Source: Flavobacteriales bacterium UBA7468
GTDB taxonomy: Bacteria; Bacteroidota; Bacteroidia; Flavobacteriales_D; Crocinitomicaceae
DNA: 64,000 nt
Reading direction: 5' to 3'
NCBI GenBank assembly: GCA_002478565.1
Contig: DLPC01000015.1
Location: 43,972-107,971, forward strand
Below the pieces are notes generated by a model that saw only the letters and a list, made by a program, of their open reading frames with translations, did not search any database and was not told where the DNA came from. The translations under genes and the position numbers were made by a program. This document shows, piece by piece, positions 8,877 through 18,520 of the stretch. Positions within the stretch are counted from its first letter, which is position 1; each line of letters begins with the position of its first letter.

Positions 8877-9482
8877 ATGATACTTTTCTTCTTAATCCTT
8901 ACAGCAATCATTTCATGGCAAGCCTTTCAAAATCAAGCGCTTTTGTCAAAATTATTGCTTGAACCTTATGCCGTCAAACACCGCGGTGAATTTTATCGCT
9001 TATTGAGTCATATGTTGGTACATGCCGATTTTACCCATTTAGCATTTAACATGATGACACTTTATTTTATTGGCAGCTATCTTGAGCAAATCTGGCAATT
9101 GCAATTTGGTGTCAGTAACGCGAGAATATACCTTCTGTTACTATATGTGGTTGGTGGTTTGAGCGCGACACTTTGGCCAATGATGCGCAATCAAGACAAT
9201 CCGTCTTACCGCAGTTTAGGAGCTTCGGGTGCTGTGAGTGCTATTTTATTTGCCTTTATCTTGTGGGATCCTACCCAAGCATTGTACTTAATGTTTATTC
9301 CGATTCCTATACCGGCTTATATTTTCGGCCCGCTATATTTAGCTTTTGAGTATTATTCGCTGCGAAAGGGTAAAACAGGAATTGCGCACGATGCCCATAT
9401 TGGTGGCGCTGTTTTTGGTGTTTTATTTGTCTTATTGATTGCACCTGAAAAAGGAATGCAATTTGTACATTTGTTTTTGTAA
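8877..9482 (+). CDS. Rhomboid-family intramembrane serine protease
   Basis: A 201-aa membrane protein of about six transmembrane helices, the minimal rhomboid core. The catalytic dyad is visible: Ser117 in GASG (115-118) and His174 in AHIGGAVFG in the last core helix. HLAFN (54-58) is the conserved helix-2 HxxxN region and EQIW follows the L1 loop. Rhomboids cut single-pass membrane substrates within the bilayer; the substrate cannot be inferred here. It starts a plus-strand run with the class IV aminotransferase 15 bp downstream. Confidence 0.92.
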   Translation: MILFFLILTAIISWQAFQNQALLSKLLLEPYAVKHRGEFYRLLSHMLVHADFTHLAFNMMTLYFIGSYLEQIWQLQFGVSNARIYLLLLYVVGGLSATLWPMMRNQDNPSYRSLGASGAVSAILFAFILWDPTQALYLMFIPIPIPAYIFGPLYLAFEYYSLRKGKTGIAHDAHIGGAVFGVLFVLLIAPEKGMQFVHLFL

Positions 9483-9497
9483 GTCAACTAAAGGCCT

Positions 9498-10355
9498 ATG
9501 CTATACGTTAACAACAACGGAAATCTACTTGCGGGCGATGCGCCAACTATTTTGCCCGGAAACCGAGCTCACTTGTATGGAGACGGCGTGTTTGAAAGTA
9601 TCCGAATTATAAACGGAAGGCCACTCAATTTAGAAAATCATGTACTCAGGCTCCTTGCAGGGGCACGCGCCATTCACATGCGTCCGTCTGCAAGCTATAC
9701 AACAGCTTTTTTCGAAGCTAAAATCTTAGAATTGTGTCAGCAATCGGGCATCACTGAAGGTGGTCGTTGCCGGCTTTCCTTAGACCGAATCAGCGGCGGC
9801 GCTTACTTACCTGACTCCAACGAAGCAACGTACTACATTGAAGTTTACCCTTATGATGTCAATCATTATGAACTCAATGCAAAAGGTCTAGAGTTGGATA
9901 TTTATCAAGATATCAAATTAGAAAAGAACCTACTCTCTAACTTCAAAACGAAGATGGGTCTGCCTTACATTATGGCGGCTTTAGCGGCTAAGGAAAAAGG
10001 TCTGGATGACTTATTTTTGGTCGACCACAAGGGAAGTATTCTCGAAACATCTTCCTGCAATGTTTTTGTCATCAGCAATGGGGTGCTCTATACACCGAGC
10101 CTTGATGAAGGTTGTTTGGCTGGCACCATGCGCATGCAAATCATCAATTTAGCGTTGGCCAACGGTATCAAAGTCTATGAATGCTCGCTCATGCCTCAAA
10201 ATCTTTTAGCGGCAGATGAAGTATTCTTAACCAATGCCATTCGCGGCATCAATTGGGTAGGGGGTTATCGCACTAAACGCTATCAAAACAATATTTCGCG
10301 CAGGTTGGTAGTCTTGCTCAATGCCTATTGGGAACAAGCGCTTTCTCAACAATAG
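9498..10355 (+). CDS. Class IV PLP-dependent aminotransferase / aminodeoxychorismate lyase-like
   Basis: A 285-aa fold-type IV PLP enzyme. Family signs are the N-terminal GNRAHLYGDGVFESIRIING block, the lysine region SNFKTKMGLPYIMA around residue 155 (the likely PLP lysine lies here), the phosphate-binding region LETSSCNVFVI, and LAADEVFLTNAIRGINWV near the C-terminus. The family includes branched-chain aminotransferase, D-amino-acid aminotransferase and PabC. The short length and lack of IlvE landmarks make a PabC-like or general class IV role more likely than IlvE, but I cannot decide. dnaE follows after 66 bp. Confidence 0.85.
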   Translation: MLYVNNNGNLLAGDAPTILPGNRAHLYGDGVFESIRIINGRPLNLENHVLRLLAGARAIHMRPSASYTTAFFEAKILELCQQSGITEGGRCRLSLDRISGGAYLPDSNEATYYIEVYPYDVNHYELNAKGLELDIYQDIKLEKNLLSNFKTKMGLPYIMAALAAKEKGLDDLFLVDHKGSILETSSCNVFVISNGVLYTPSLDEGCLAGTMRMQIINLALANGIKVYECSLMPQNLLAADEVFLTNAIRGINWVGGYRTKRYQNNISRRLVVLLNAYWEQALSQQ

Positions 10356-10421
10356 TTTTCAACAATTGAGGGGATAAGCAGGAGAAATACTTAAATTTAA
10401 AGTTCCCTTTTTACAGCTGTC

Positions 10422-13400
10422 ATGTACCTCATTTTTGATACCGAAACCACGGGTCTACCTCGTGACTTTAATGCGCCCATAACCGACACAGACAACTGGC
10501 CACGCGTGGTGCAGTTGGCATGGCAGCTCCATGACGAAGCCGGAGAACTCATTTCCCAAAAAGATTTCATCATCAAGCCCGAGGGCTACAATATTCCATT
10601 TGAATCTGAGCGCGTTCACGGAATCTCCACCGAATTGGCTCAATCCCTTGGTGTTGAACTATCCGAGGTGCTGGCTCAGTTTAGCAAAGACCTAAACAGA
10701 GCCAACTTTATGGTTGGCCATAACCTTAAATTTGACATCAATGTACTAGGTGCTGAATTTGTCCGCTTGGGTCAAGACACCCCATTGGTGAAGCCAGTGC
10801 TTGATACCTGTACAGAAAAAACAGCGCTATTGTGTCAAATACCTGGAGGCCGAGGTGGGCGCTTTAAATTACCGACACTTACCGAGCTGCACGAATTCTT
10901 ATTTCAAGAATCTTTTTCAGAGGCTCACAACGCAACCGCCGACGTCGAATCCACGACGCGTTGTTTCTTAGAACTGATCCGAAAAGAACACTACACCCTT
11001 GAGGAAATCCTACAAGAACCTGGTTATTTCGAATCATTTAGGTTGCTCAATCCGAAGCCAATAGAGAAAATCGGATTACAACATCTTAATTTAAAGGCTG
11101 AGAGCGATAAACTCAGAACTGCCAATACAGCTTCAGCTACACCTAAAACTGCAGTTAGTCAAGAAGCTTTGCAGGACCTCGTTTTTGCGCACCTGCACAA
11201 CCACACACAATTTTCGATATTACAATCTACGGCTGAGGTTTCTGGCCTCATTCAAAAGGCCGTTGCGCTTGGTCAACCAGCAGTTGCACTCACCGATACC
11301 GGTAATATGATGGCGGCTTTTCAATTTGAAAAGGCTGCAGCAGCTCACAATGCCAAAGTAAGAGCGGAAAGAGCCGAGGCGCAAGAAAAAAATGAACCTT
11401 ATCACGGCAAAGAGATCCTACCAATTATTGGTTGTGAATTCAATGTTTGTAGAAACCATCAAGATAAAAGTGTCAAAGACAACGGTTATCAAATCGTTTT
11501 TTTAGCCAAAAACAAAAATGGCTATCAAAACCTCATCAAATTAGCTTCGATTGCCTATACACAAGGCATGTATTATGTGCCGCGCATAGATAAAGCCGTT
11601 ATTGCACAATACAAAGAGGACCTCATTATCTTGAGCGGCAATCTCTATGGTGAAATTGCCAACTTACTTCTCAACGTAGGTGAAAAGCAAGCCGAAGAAG
11701 CACTACTATGGTGGAAACAACAATTTGGCCCAGATTTCTATATCGAAATTGGCAGGCATGACCTGGAGGTAGAAGAGCGAGTCAATCCATTATTGGTCTC
11801 ACTCGCTGAAAAGCATCAGGTTCAAATTGTAGCCACCAACAACACTTATTACATCGAGCAAAAAGATGCACTCGCACACGATGTTTTACTCTGCGTCAAA
11901 GACAACGAACTGGTCGAAACTCCAAAGGGCAGAGGACGCGGTTTTAGATACGGACTAGAAAACGACACTTACTTCATGCGTTCTTCTGAGGAAATGATTG
12001 CTTTATTTGCCGATTTACCTCAGGCTATCTCGAGTATTTCTGAAATTATAGAAAAATGTGAGCACTATGGCTTGGCCCGCGAGGTCTTGCTTCCTGCTTT
12101 TGATATCCCGAGTCAGTTCATTGATCCTCTTGATGCCCAAGATGGTGGTAAACGAGGAGAAAATGCCTATCTCAAATACTTGACTTTTGAAGGCGCTAAA
12201 AGACGCTACGAAACCATCACGCCAGAAATTCAAGAGCGCCTCGATTTCGAATTGGCAACAATCGAAAAAACCGGTTATCCAGGTTACTTCTTAATTGTCC
12301 AAGACTTCTGTAATGCTGCCCGTCAAATGGGGGTTTCGGTAGGGCCAGGCCGTGGTTCGGCTGCGGGTTCAGCAGTAGCCTATTGCATCGGCATTACCAA
12401 TGTTGACCCTATTCAATACGATCTACTCTTCGAGCGTTTCTTGAATCCAGATCGTATTTCAATGCCCGATATCGACATCGACTTTGACGACGAAGGTCGT
12501 GGTCGCGTAATCGATTACGTGATCAATAAATACGGTGCCAATCAAGTGGCACAAATCATTACCTACGGTACAATGGCTGCCAAGTCTGCAGTCCGAGATA
12601 CTTCAAGGGTCATGAATTTACCCTTGCCCGAAGCGGATCGCCTGGCTAAACTCATTCCAGATCTCTCGCTCAAAAAACTTTTTAATTTACCTGAGCCTGA
12701 ACTCATCGATAAACTACGCAATCAAGAAGCCATTGCCAATGCCAAAGAATTGCGCCGCATTTATCAAGGAGTTGACCTCCAAGCCAAAGTATTACAAAAA
12801 GCTACGGAAATCGAAGGCTCGGTGCGCAATACGGGTATTCATGCCTGTGGTGTCATTATTACCCCAGACGACCTCACCAACTTTGTGCCAGTCGCCACTG
12901 CCAAAGATTCCGAGATGGTTTGCACCCAATACGACAACGCAGTTGCGGAGTCAGCGGGCTTGCTCAAAATGGACTTCTTAGGTCTAAAAACACTTACGCT
13001 CATCAAAGATGCGGTGCGTTTGGTCAAGGAAAACCGTGGCATTGACCTAGACCCCGATGCCTTCCCAATAGACGACGAAGCCACATACGCGTTGTTTCAA
13101 CGCGGAGAAACCGTTGGTATTTTCCAATACGAATCTCCTGGAATGCAAAAGCACCTTAAGGAGCTCAAGCCTACCGTTTTTGCCGATCTCATTGCCATGA
13201 ACGCATTGTACAGGCCGGGCCCAATGGAATACATCCCTTCCTATTGTAAAAGAAAGCATGGAGAAGAACCAATTGTTTATGATTTAGCCGATTGTGAAGA
13301 ATATTTAAAAGAAACATACGGCATTACTGTTTACCAAGAGCAGGTGATGTTGCTGTCTCAAAAATTAGCTGACTTTACGAAAGGTGAAGCAGATACGCTT

Positions 13401-14768
13401 CGTAAAGCCATGGGTAAAAAAGACCGCAAGGTCTTGGACAAAATGAAGCCAACATTTATTGAACGGGCTTCTGCTAAAGGGCATGCTGAAAACACACTTG
13501 AAAAAATTTGGAAAGACTGGGAGGCTTTTGCATCCTACGCTTTCAATAAATCTCACTCGACTTGTTATGCTTGGGTTGCTTATCAAACAGCCTATTTAAA
13601 AGCCAATTATCCGGCCGAATACATGGCATCTGTACTGAGCAACAACATGAGTGACATCAAGCAAGTATCTTTCTTTATGGAGGAGTGTCGCCGTATGGGT
13701 ATTGAAGTTTTAGGTCCTGACATCAACGAATCTGGCTTTACATTTTCAGTCAATGCAAGTGGCGCCATCCGTTTTGGTTTAGGTGCCATTAAAGGAATGG
13801 GAAGCGGCCCAGTTGAGGCCATTTTACAAGAAAGACAAAACGGTGCATTCACCGATATTTTTGATGTCACCAAACGAATCAATTTAAGGCTTTGCAACAA
13901 ACGTGCATTTGAAAGTCTTGTTTATGCCGGTGGGTTTGATTCATTTGAAGATGTTCATCGGGCGCAATATTTTGTCACAGATACTAGTAGCCGTACTTTT
14001 CTAGAGTCAGCCATTCGATACGGTGCCAGTGTTCAAGAACAACAACACTCATCGCAGCACAGTATGTTTGGAGAGGCAACAGGCACTACAATGCCAGCAC
14101 CGACTGTTCCGCGCGCTGATGAATGGCCGGCCATCTATAAACTGAATCGAGAAAAAGAAGTGGTCGGAATCTTCATTTCAGGCCATCCACTCGATGATTT
14201 TAAAGTAGAAATCAATTCTTTTTGTACCGGCACTGTTGCCATGCTCAATGATCCGGCAGCTTATTTAGGAAGAGACCTCCTGATTGCTGCAATTATCTCC
14301 AGCGCAGAACATCGCTTCACGAAACACGGTGACGGTTTTGGTTCGCTCATTATTGAAGATTATCAGGATTCATACAAGCTCAATTTATTCAAAGAATCCT
14401 ATTTGAAATTCAAGCACTTCATGGAACCCGGGACTTTCGTTGCCATCAAAGGCCGCATTGAAGTGCCTCGATATAGGCAAGTGCCAGAATTTGTAGTACA
14501 TCAGATAGAATTGCTACAAGACCTCCGTGAAAAACGGGCCAAAATGCTCAAATTGCGCTTTTCTGCCAAACAACTTGATCAGTTGGTCATCGATCAATTG
14601 CATCAATTATTTGAGTCAAATCCGGGGTCTTGCCAAATCCATTTTACCGTTTATGATCCTTTGGACAACATCGAGGTAACCTTACCTTCTCGAAGTGTCA
14701 AAGTGCAGCCATCTAGTCAATTATTTAAAGAATTAGCCAAACTCGATATTCAATTTAAATTGAATTGA
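10422..14768 (+). CDS. dnaE: DNA polymerase III alpha subunit with N-terminal proofreading exonuclease
   Basis: Replicative polymerase, 1448 aa. Residues 1-185 form a DnaQ-like DEDDh 3'-5' exonuclease: FDTETTG (D6, E8), the second aspartate at D105 (NLKFD) and HNATAD (H169, D174). A short linker leads to the PHP domain starting near residue 256 (HLHNHTQFS). The polymerase core has the acidic catalytic triplet in MPDIDIDFDD around 680. Typical blocks follow: GPGRGSAAGS, IHACGVII, ALYRPGPMEYIP and FNKSHSTCYAWVAYQTAYLK. The C-terminal third holds the HhH and OB-fold regions. The domain order exonuclease-PHP-polymerase differs from PolC, where the exonuclease is inserted within PHP. Proofreading in cis is inferred. 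Confidence 0.97.
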   Translation: MYLIFDTETTGLPRDFNAPITDTDNWPRVVQLAWQLHDEAGELISQKDFIIKPEGYNIPFESERVHGISTELAQSLGVELSEVLAQFSKDLNRANFMVGHNLKFDINVLGAEFVRLGQDTPLVKPVLDTCTEKTALLCQIPGGRGGRFKLPTLTELHEFLFQESFSEAHNATADVESTTRCFLELIRKEHYTLEEILQEPGYFESFRLLNPKPIEKIGLQHLNLKAESDKLRTANTASATPKTAVSQEALQDLVFAHLHNHTQFSILQSTAEVSGLIQKAVALGQPAVALTDTGNMMAAFQFEKAAAAHNAKVRAERAEAQEKNEPYHGKEILPIIGCEFNVCRNHQDKSVKDNGYQIVFLAKNKNGYQNLIKLASIAYTQGMYYVPRIDKAVIAQYKEDLIILSGNLYGEIANLLLNVGEKQAEEALLWWKQQFGPDFYIEIGRHDLEVEERVNPLLVSLAEKHQVQIVATNNTYYIEQKDALAHDVLLCVKDNELVETPKGRGRGFRYGLENDTYFMRSSEEMIALFADLPQAISSISEIIEKCEHYGLAREVLLPAFDIPSQFIDPLDAQDGGKRGENAYLKYLTFEGAKRRYETITPEIQERLDFELATIEKTGYPGYFLIVQDFCNAARQMGVSVGPGRGSAAGSAVAYCIGITNVDPIQYDLLFERFLNPDRISMPDIDIDFDDEGRGRVIDYVINKYGANQVAQIITYGTMAAKSAVRDTSRVMNLPLPEADRLAKLIPDLSLKKLFNLPEPELIDKLRNQEAIANAKELRRIYQGVDLQAKVLQKATEIEGSVRNTGIHACGVIITPDDLTNFVPVATAKDSEMVCTQYDNAVAESAGLLKMDFLGLKTLTLIKDAVRLVKENRGIDLDPDAFPIDDEATYALFQRGETVGIFQYESPGMQKHLKELKPTVFADLIAMNALYRPGPMEYIPSYCKRKHGEEPIVYDLADCEEYLKETYGITVYQEQVMLLSQKLADFTKGEADTLRKAMGKKDRKVLDKMKPTFIERASAKGHAENTLEKIWKDWEAFASYAFNKSHSTCYAWVAYQTAYLKANYPAEYMASVLSNNMSDIKQVSFFMEECRRMGIEVLGPDINESGFTFSVNASGAIRFGLGAIKGMGSGPVEAILQERQNGAFTDIFDVTKRINLRLCNKRAFESLVYAGGFDSFEDVHRAQYFVTDTSSRTFLESAIRYGASVQEQQHSSQHSMFGEATGTTMPAPTVPRADEWPAIYKLNREKEVVGIFISGHPLDDFKVEINSFCTGTVAMLNDPAAYLGRDLLIAAIISSAEHRFTKHGDGFGSLIIEDYQDSYKLNLFKESYLKFKHFMEPGTFVAIKGRIEVPRYRQVPEFVVHQIELLQDLREKRAKMLKLRFSAKQLDQLVIDQLHQLFESNPGSCQIHFTVYDPLDNIEVTLPSRSVKVQPSSQLFKELAKLDIQFKLN

Positions 14769-14810
14769 CCTTGTGTTTGAATCAATCAAATTTCAAATTA
14801 TATGGACACA

Positions 14811-14840
14811 AAAAAAACGCTCCGATCAGGAGCGTTTTTT
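14811..14840. terminator. Bidirectional intrinsic terminator between dnaE and the zinc-ribbon gene
   Basis: Stem ACGCTCC (14817-14823), loop GATCA, stem GGAGCGT (14829-14835), with an A run before and a T run after. The symmetry lets it end dnaE on plus and the convergent gene on minus. Confidence 0.88.
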
Positions 14841-14877
14841 GATTCAAATGTATCTTGAATGTGCTAAATGGCTGAGC

Positions 14878-15627
14878 TTATGCCTCTGTAGCTTCTTGCG
14901 GAACTAAGATTCTACCGCAGTGCTCACAAACAATTATTTTCTTTTTGGTAACGATATCAAGTTGACGTTGAGGCGGGATTTTGTTAAAACAACCACCACA
15001 AGATCCGCGCATGACCTGAACAACAGCCAAACCATTTTTTGCATTGGTACGCAAGCGCTCATATGCAAAAACCAAGCGGTTTTCAATGTTCTTTTTAGCG
15101 GCATCAGAGGCTTTGATGAGTTTCTCTTCGTCTTTTTGTGTTTCGCTTACAATAGCCTCAAGTTCAGCTTTTTTTGAGTCGAGGTCTTCTTGTTTCATGC
15201 TCACGCGGTCAGTAGCCTCAGTAAGCGTTTCTTTTTTCAACTCAATTTTAAGCTTCGCTTCTTTTGATTTTTTGTCGTGCAATTTGATTTCAAGCTCTTG
15301 GAATTCAATCTCTTTTGAAAGTGATTCGAACTCGCGGTTGTTGCGCACGTTGTTTTGTTGTTCTTTGTATTTTGCAATGGCTGCTTCGGCATCTTTAACA
15401 GCTAATTTGCGATCTGCAATTTCTGTTTCGATTTCTTTGATTTCGTCATTGATTTTAGAAACGCGCGTATGTAGACCAATGATTTCATCTTCAAGACTTT
15501 GCACTTCTAAAGGAAGTTCACCACGGATGGTGCGAATGCGGTCGATTTCAGAGTCGATTTTTTGGAGTTCAAAAAGCGCATCCAATTTTTCTGCGATGGT
15601 ACCTTCTTTTTTGGTTGCTGCTGCCAT
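14878..15627 (-). CDS. Coiled-coil protein with C4-type zinc ribbon (COG1579-like)
   Basis: 249 aa: a long charged coiled coil (roughly residues 15-195, rich in E/K/L heptads) followed by a zinc ribbon with C210xxC213 and C234xxC237. This layout is that of the widespread C4-type zinc-ribbon family (zf-RING_7; CdsZ in chlamydiae). Molecular roles are poorly defined; nucleic-acid or secretion-complex contacts have been proposed for relatives. The Nif3-like gene lies 3 bp upstream on the same strand, a pairing often seen, so the two are likely co-transcribed. It ends against dnaE at a shared terminator. Confidence 0.88.
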   Translation of the reverse strand: MAAATKKEGTIAEKLDALFELQKIDSEIDRIRTIRGELPLEVQSLEDEIIGLHTRVSKINDEIKEIETEIADRKLAVKDAEAAIAKYKEQQNNVRNNREFESLSKEIEFQELEIKLHDKKSKEAKLKIELKKETLTEATDRVSMKQEDLDSKKAELEAIVSETQKDEEKLIKASDAAKKNIENRLVFAYERLRTNAKNGLAVVQVMRGSCGGCFNKIPPQRQLDIVTKKKIIVCEHCGRILVPQEATEA

Positions 15628-15630
15628 GTG

Positions 15631-16725
15631 CTATAAATAGTTAACGGGATTCGTATTCAACTTAGTTAAACGGATGGCAAAGTTAGGAAAATTTTCTTTA
15701 ATTATTTCAGTCAATAATTCACTTGTATATTGCTCGCTTTCAAAGTGGCCGATATCGGCAATAATTAGTTTTGATTCAGCGTCGAAAAACTCGTGGTATT
15801 TGAAGTCTGCTGATACATAAAGATCTGCTTTAACCCTTACTGCATCTGGCAGTAAGAAACTTCCTGAACCGCCACAAACTGCAACCGTTTTGATTTGATG
15901 GTGCACCAATTCCGTATATTTGATACAACCACAATTAAAAATATCTTTTATTTTTTTTAAAAATTCCAGGCTTTCGATGGGTTCTGGAAGTTCACCGACC
16001 ATGCCGGCACCCAAATCTTGATGCTGATTTTGTAAAGCAATCAGTTCATAAGCCACCTCTTCATATGGATGGACTTGCTTCATTGCAGTCAAAACGTTTG
16101 AAATCAAATGATTTGAAACGACATATTCTAATTTCATTTCAAGCACCTCTTCACGAATATGGATCTGACCAATGATTGGATTTGCATCTTTACCAGGAGT
16201 AAAAGTGCCGATCCCCTCAGATCTAAAATGACAATCGCTGTAGTTGCCGATATGTCCAGCACCCGCGGCTAATATGGCTTGATCTACTTTTCGAAAGTCT
16301 TCTTTGGGAACATATACCACTAGTTTTGAAAGTTGGTCGCGCATTGGTTTTAAAATACGCGTATTGATGAGTCCTAACTTCGCAGCAATTTTTTGATTGA
16401 CACCGCGATGGTGGTTGTCTAGATTGGTATGAATGGCATAAATGGCAATTTGATGCTGTATACAACGTTCTACGACTCTTTCAATATAGGTTTTGCCATT
16501 GAGCTTTTTTAGCCCTTTAAAAACAATTGGGTGGTGCGCAATGATCAAATTACAACCTGTTTCGATGGCTTCATCAACGATAGCTTCTGTACAATCGAGA
16601 CTAACCAAAGCCCCTGTAATTTCTTGTTCAGACCTACCGTAAATAAGTCCGGCATTGTCGTAACTTTCTTGTAGATCAAGCGGGAATTGTTGTTCGAGAA
16701 ATTGAATGATTTGTGCTAATTGCAT
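15631..16725 (-). CDS. Nif3-like dinuclear metal centre protein (YbgI/YqfO type)
   Basis: 364 aa, the longer form of the family with an inserted PII/CutA-like domain between the two metal-binding halves. Metal-ligand motifs are IIAHHPIVFK (H64, H65), AIHTNLDN near 105 and a C-terminal GHFESE. The family is often annotated as GTP cyclohydrolase I type 2 homologue, but the activity is not established. It overlaps or abuts the barrel protein upstream and the zinc-ribbon gene downstream with 1-3 bp gaps, so a three-gene transcript is likely. Confidence 0.92.
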   Translation of the reverse strand: MQLAQIIQFLEQQFPLDLQESYDNAGLIYGRSEQEITGALVSLDCTEAIVDEAIETGCNLIIAHHPIVFKGLKKLNGKTYIERVVERCIQHQIAIYAIHTNLDNHHRGVNQKIAAKLGLINTRILKPMRDQLSKLVVYVPKEDFRKVDQAILAAGAGHIGNYSDCHFRSEGIGTFTPGKDANPIIGQIHIREEVLEMKLEYVVSNHLISNVLTAMKQVHPYEEVAYELIALQNQHQDLGAGMVGELPEPIESLEFLKKIKDIFNCGCIKYTELVHHQIKTVAVCGGSGSFLLPDAVRVKADLYVSADFKYHEFFDAESKLIIADIGHFESEQYTSELLTEIIKENFPNFAIRLTKLNTNPVNYL

Positions 16726-16726
16726 C

Positions 16727-17425
16727 TTAAATCTTTTTTGAAAGCCCTAAGTTGTAGCAAAAGGCCATGCTTTTGTGAATATAATCTTGGTAGGGATCGT
16801 AAGAATTATTGAGTTGCTGACGAAATTGCAGGCCTAAACGCAAACGAAGTGTCGGATTCATCGGGATTTCGAATCCGGCGGCACAAGTCCAGGATAGCGT
16901 AAAACTATTCATGGTATTATTGACTTTAATTTGGTCATCGTATTTGGCACCTAAAGGGTTGGTCCATTGTTGATCTTGACGGTAAGAAAGATATAGTGCA
17001 GGAATGAGGCCTGCAGCGACATTAAAAGATATTTTATTGCCTATGCTATATTTGAGCTGTATCGGAAGTGCCAAATATCGGTAACGGGTTTGGTAGGAGT
17101 AACTCGAATCGGAGTCAAGTGCTTTCCATGAATAAGCTTCTCCGTTTTGCATCCAAGATAAACCGCTCTCTATTAAAAAATGCTTACTAAGACCTGCTTG
17201 AATGCCAAACTGATGCGACCAAGCATACATGGGTACTTCATGTCCTCTTTGACCAAGTGGCACCAATAAAAAGTTTTCATTTGGAAGTAAGCTCCTGTAT
17301 ACCTGTGCTCGGGTGGTTTCGAAGTAAACTTGTGTAGGGTGCTTGCTTTGGATTTCTTTACTCACGATCTGAGCATGAACAAGCAATGTAAACAATGAAA
17401 AAATTCCTAAAAACGTAGTTCTCAT
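16727..17425 (-). CDS. Outer-membrane beta-barrel protein
   Basis: 232 aa with a signal peptide (MRTTFLGIFSLFTLLVHAQ) and a chain of amphipathic beta-strands ending in short strand-turn-strand units (LRLRLGLQFRQQLNN, MAFCYNLGLSKK). This fits the Bacteroidota outer-membrane barrel class (PorT/OMP_b-brl type). Phrases such as FGIQAGLSKHFLIESGLSW and ISFNVAAGLIPALYLSYR are typical of that class. A specific partner or ligand cannot be named. It is the first gene of the minus-strand group that continues to Nif3 and the zinc-ribbon protein. Confidence 0.75.
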   Translation of the reverse strand: MRTTFLGIFSLFTLLVHAQIVSKEIQSKHPTQVYFETTRAQVYRSLLPNENFLLVPLGQRGHEVPMYAWSHQFGIQAGLSKHFLIESGLSWMQNGEAYSWKALDSDSSYSYQTRYRYLALPIQLKYSIGNKISFNVAAGLIPALYLSYRQDQQWTNPLGAKYDDQIKVNNTMNSFTLSWTCAAGFEIPMNPTLRLRLGLQFRQQLNNSYDPYQDYIHKSMAFCYNLGLSKKI

Positions 17426-17499
17426 CTTTCAAAAGTACACTTTTTGCATCTGAGATAAAAGTCTTAACGCAGGTCAATTTTTTGAATCCATGACTGGCT

Positions 17500-17507
17500 T
17501 AATTTTG
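17500..17507 (+). promoter_or_regulatory. -7 promoter element TAATTTTG for the YceI gene
   Basis: Exact TAnnTTTG match, 25 nt before the ATG at 17533. A TTTTTTG tract ends 15 nt upstream, slightly closer than the normal -33 spacing. Confidence 0.45.
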
Positions 17508-17532
17508 TAGTATAAATTTTAAAAAACAAAAA

Positions 17533-18060
17533 ATGGATACAAATTGGAAAGTAGATAGCATGCACAGTGAAGTAGGTTTCAAGGTGCGTCACATGATGAT
17601 TTCTAACGTAAGCGGATCTTTTGGATCTTTTGATGCGAATGTCGTAACAGATGGCGACGATTTTTCCGCAGCAAAATTTGATTTTTCCGCAGCAATTGAC
17701 AGCATCAATACAGGAGTTGCAGATCGCGATGGGCATCTTAAGTCTGGTGATTTCTTTGATGCAGAAAACCACCCAGCATTGAAATTTACTTCAACTGATG
17801 TGAAGAAAGTAGCAGATGACGCCTTAGAAATTGCAGGCAACCTTGAAATCAGAGGTACTGTTAAACCAGTAGTTTTGAAAGCAGAATTTGCAGGTATCGC
17901 TGTTGACCCTTACGGTCAAACTAAAGCTGGTATGACTGTATCAGGTAGCATCAAGCGCAGCGAGTTTGGTCTGACTTGGAGTGCAGTAACTGAGGCAGGA
18001 AACATCGTTGTGGGTGATGACATCAAACTCAACGCTGAGCTACAATTCATCAAGCAGTAA
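17533..18060 (+). CDS. YceI family protein
   Basis: 175-aa lipocalin-like beta-barrel of the YceI family, which binds isoprenoid or lipid ligands. It has the family opening NWKVDSMHSEVGFKVRHMMI, the HLKSGDFFDAENHPALKFTS block, GNLEIRGTVKPV and the ending GNIVVGDDIKLNAELQFIK. No signal peptide is present, so this version is probably cytosolic. It is monocistronic with its own promoter. Its last 11 bp overlap the 3' end of the convergent peroxiredoxin gene. Because YceI proteins can bind polyprenyl compounds, proximity to the carotenoid operon is suggestive but not evidence of a link. Confidence 0.92.
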   Translation: MDTNWKVDSMHSEVGFKVRHMMISNVSGSFGSFDANVVTDGDDFSAAKFDFSAAIDSINTGVADRDGHLKSGDFFDAENHPALKFTSTDVKKVADDALEIAGNLEIRGTVKPVVLKAEFAGIAVDPYGQTKAGMTVSGSIKRSEFGLTWSAVTEAGNIVVGDDIKLNAELQFIKQ

Positions 18061-18520
18061 GTAAGCGCCGCACTACCTTGATGGCCTCCTCAATGTGGCC
18101 AACGGGGTTGGTTTGAGAATTAAAAATACCGGCAATTTTTTGATCGAGCCCTATCACATAAGTGACTCGACCGGGAATGAGGCCAAATAAATTACCAGGT
18201 ACGCCAAAAAGTTGGCGTACCTTTTTTTGTTGATCTGAAAGTAGGGTATAAGACAAGCCATGTTTGGTTTGAAAGGCTGCATGAGCAGCAGCTGAATCTG
18301 AGGAAATGCCGAAAACTTCACATCCTAAATCTACGAAGTCTGCATAGGCATCTCTAAAAGCACAGGCTTCTTTGGTGCAACCCGGGGTGTCATCTTTGGG
18401 GTAAAAAAATAAAACAAGAATTTTTTTACCGAGAAAGGATTCCATGTGGACTTCTTTCCCGTGGCTGTCAGGTAAACTAAACTTGGGGCATTGATTGCCT
18501 ATTTGTAGGGCTTGGCTCAT
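18050..18520 (-). CDS. bcp: Thioredoxin-dependent peroxiredoxin, Bcp/PrxQ type
   Basis: 156-aa thiol peroxidase that reduces hydrogen and organic peroxides. The PrxQ/Bcp signature FFYPKDDTPGCTKEACAFRD contains the peroxidatic and resolving cysteines five residues apart. It is the last gene of the seven-gene operon that begins with the ECF sigma factor. Its ATG overlaps the photolyase stop by 4 bp (ATGA), so translation is probably coupled. In this setting it fits detoxifying peroxides formed by light or oxidative stress (inference). Confidence 0.95.
   Translation of the reverse strand: MSQALQIGNQCPKFSLPDSHGKEVHMESFLGKKILVLFFYPKDDTPGCTKEACAFRDAYADFVDLGCEVFGISSDSAAAHAAFQTKHGLSYTLLSDQQKKVRQLFGVPGNLFGLIPGRVTYVIGLDQKIAGIFNSQTNPVGHIEEAIKVVRRLLTA

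Noticed and set aside
15044..15640. 198-codon open frame on plus, antisense to the zinc-ribbon coiled-coil gene
   Set aside because: Its serine/phenylalanine-rich translation is the mirror of the E/K-rich coiled coil; no start context or family resemblance.
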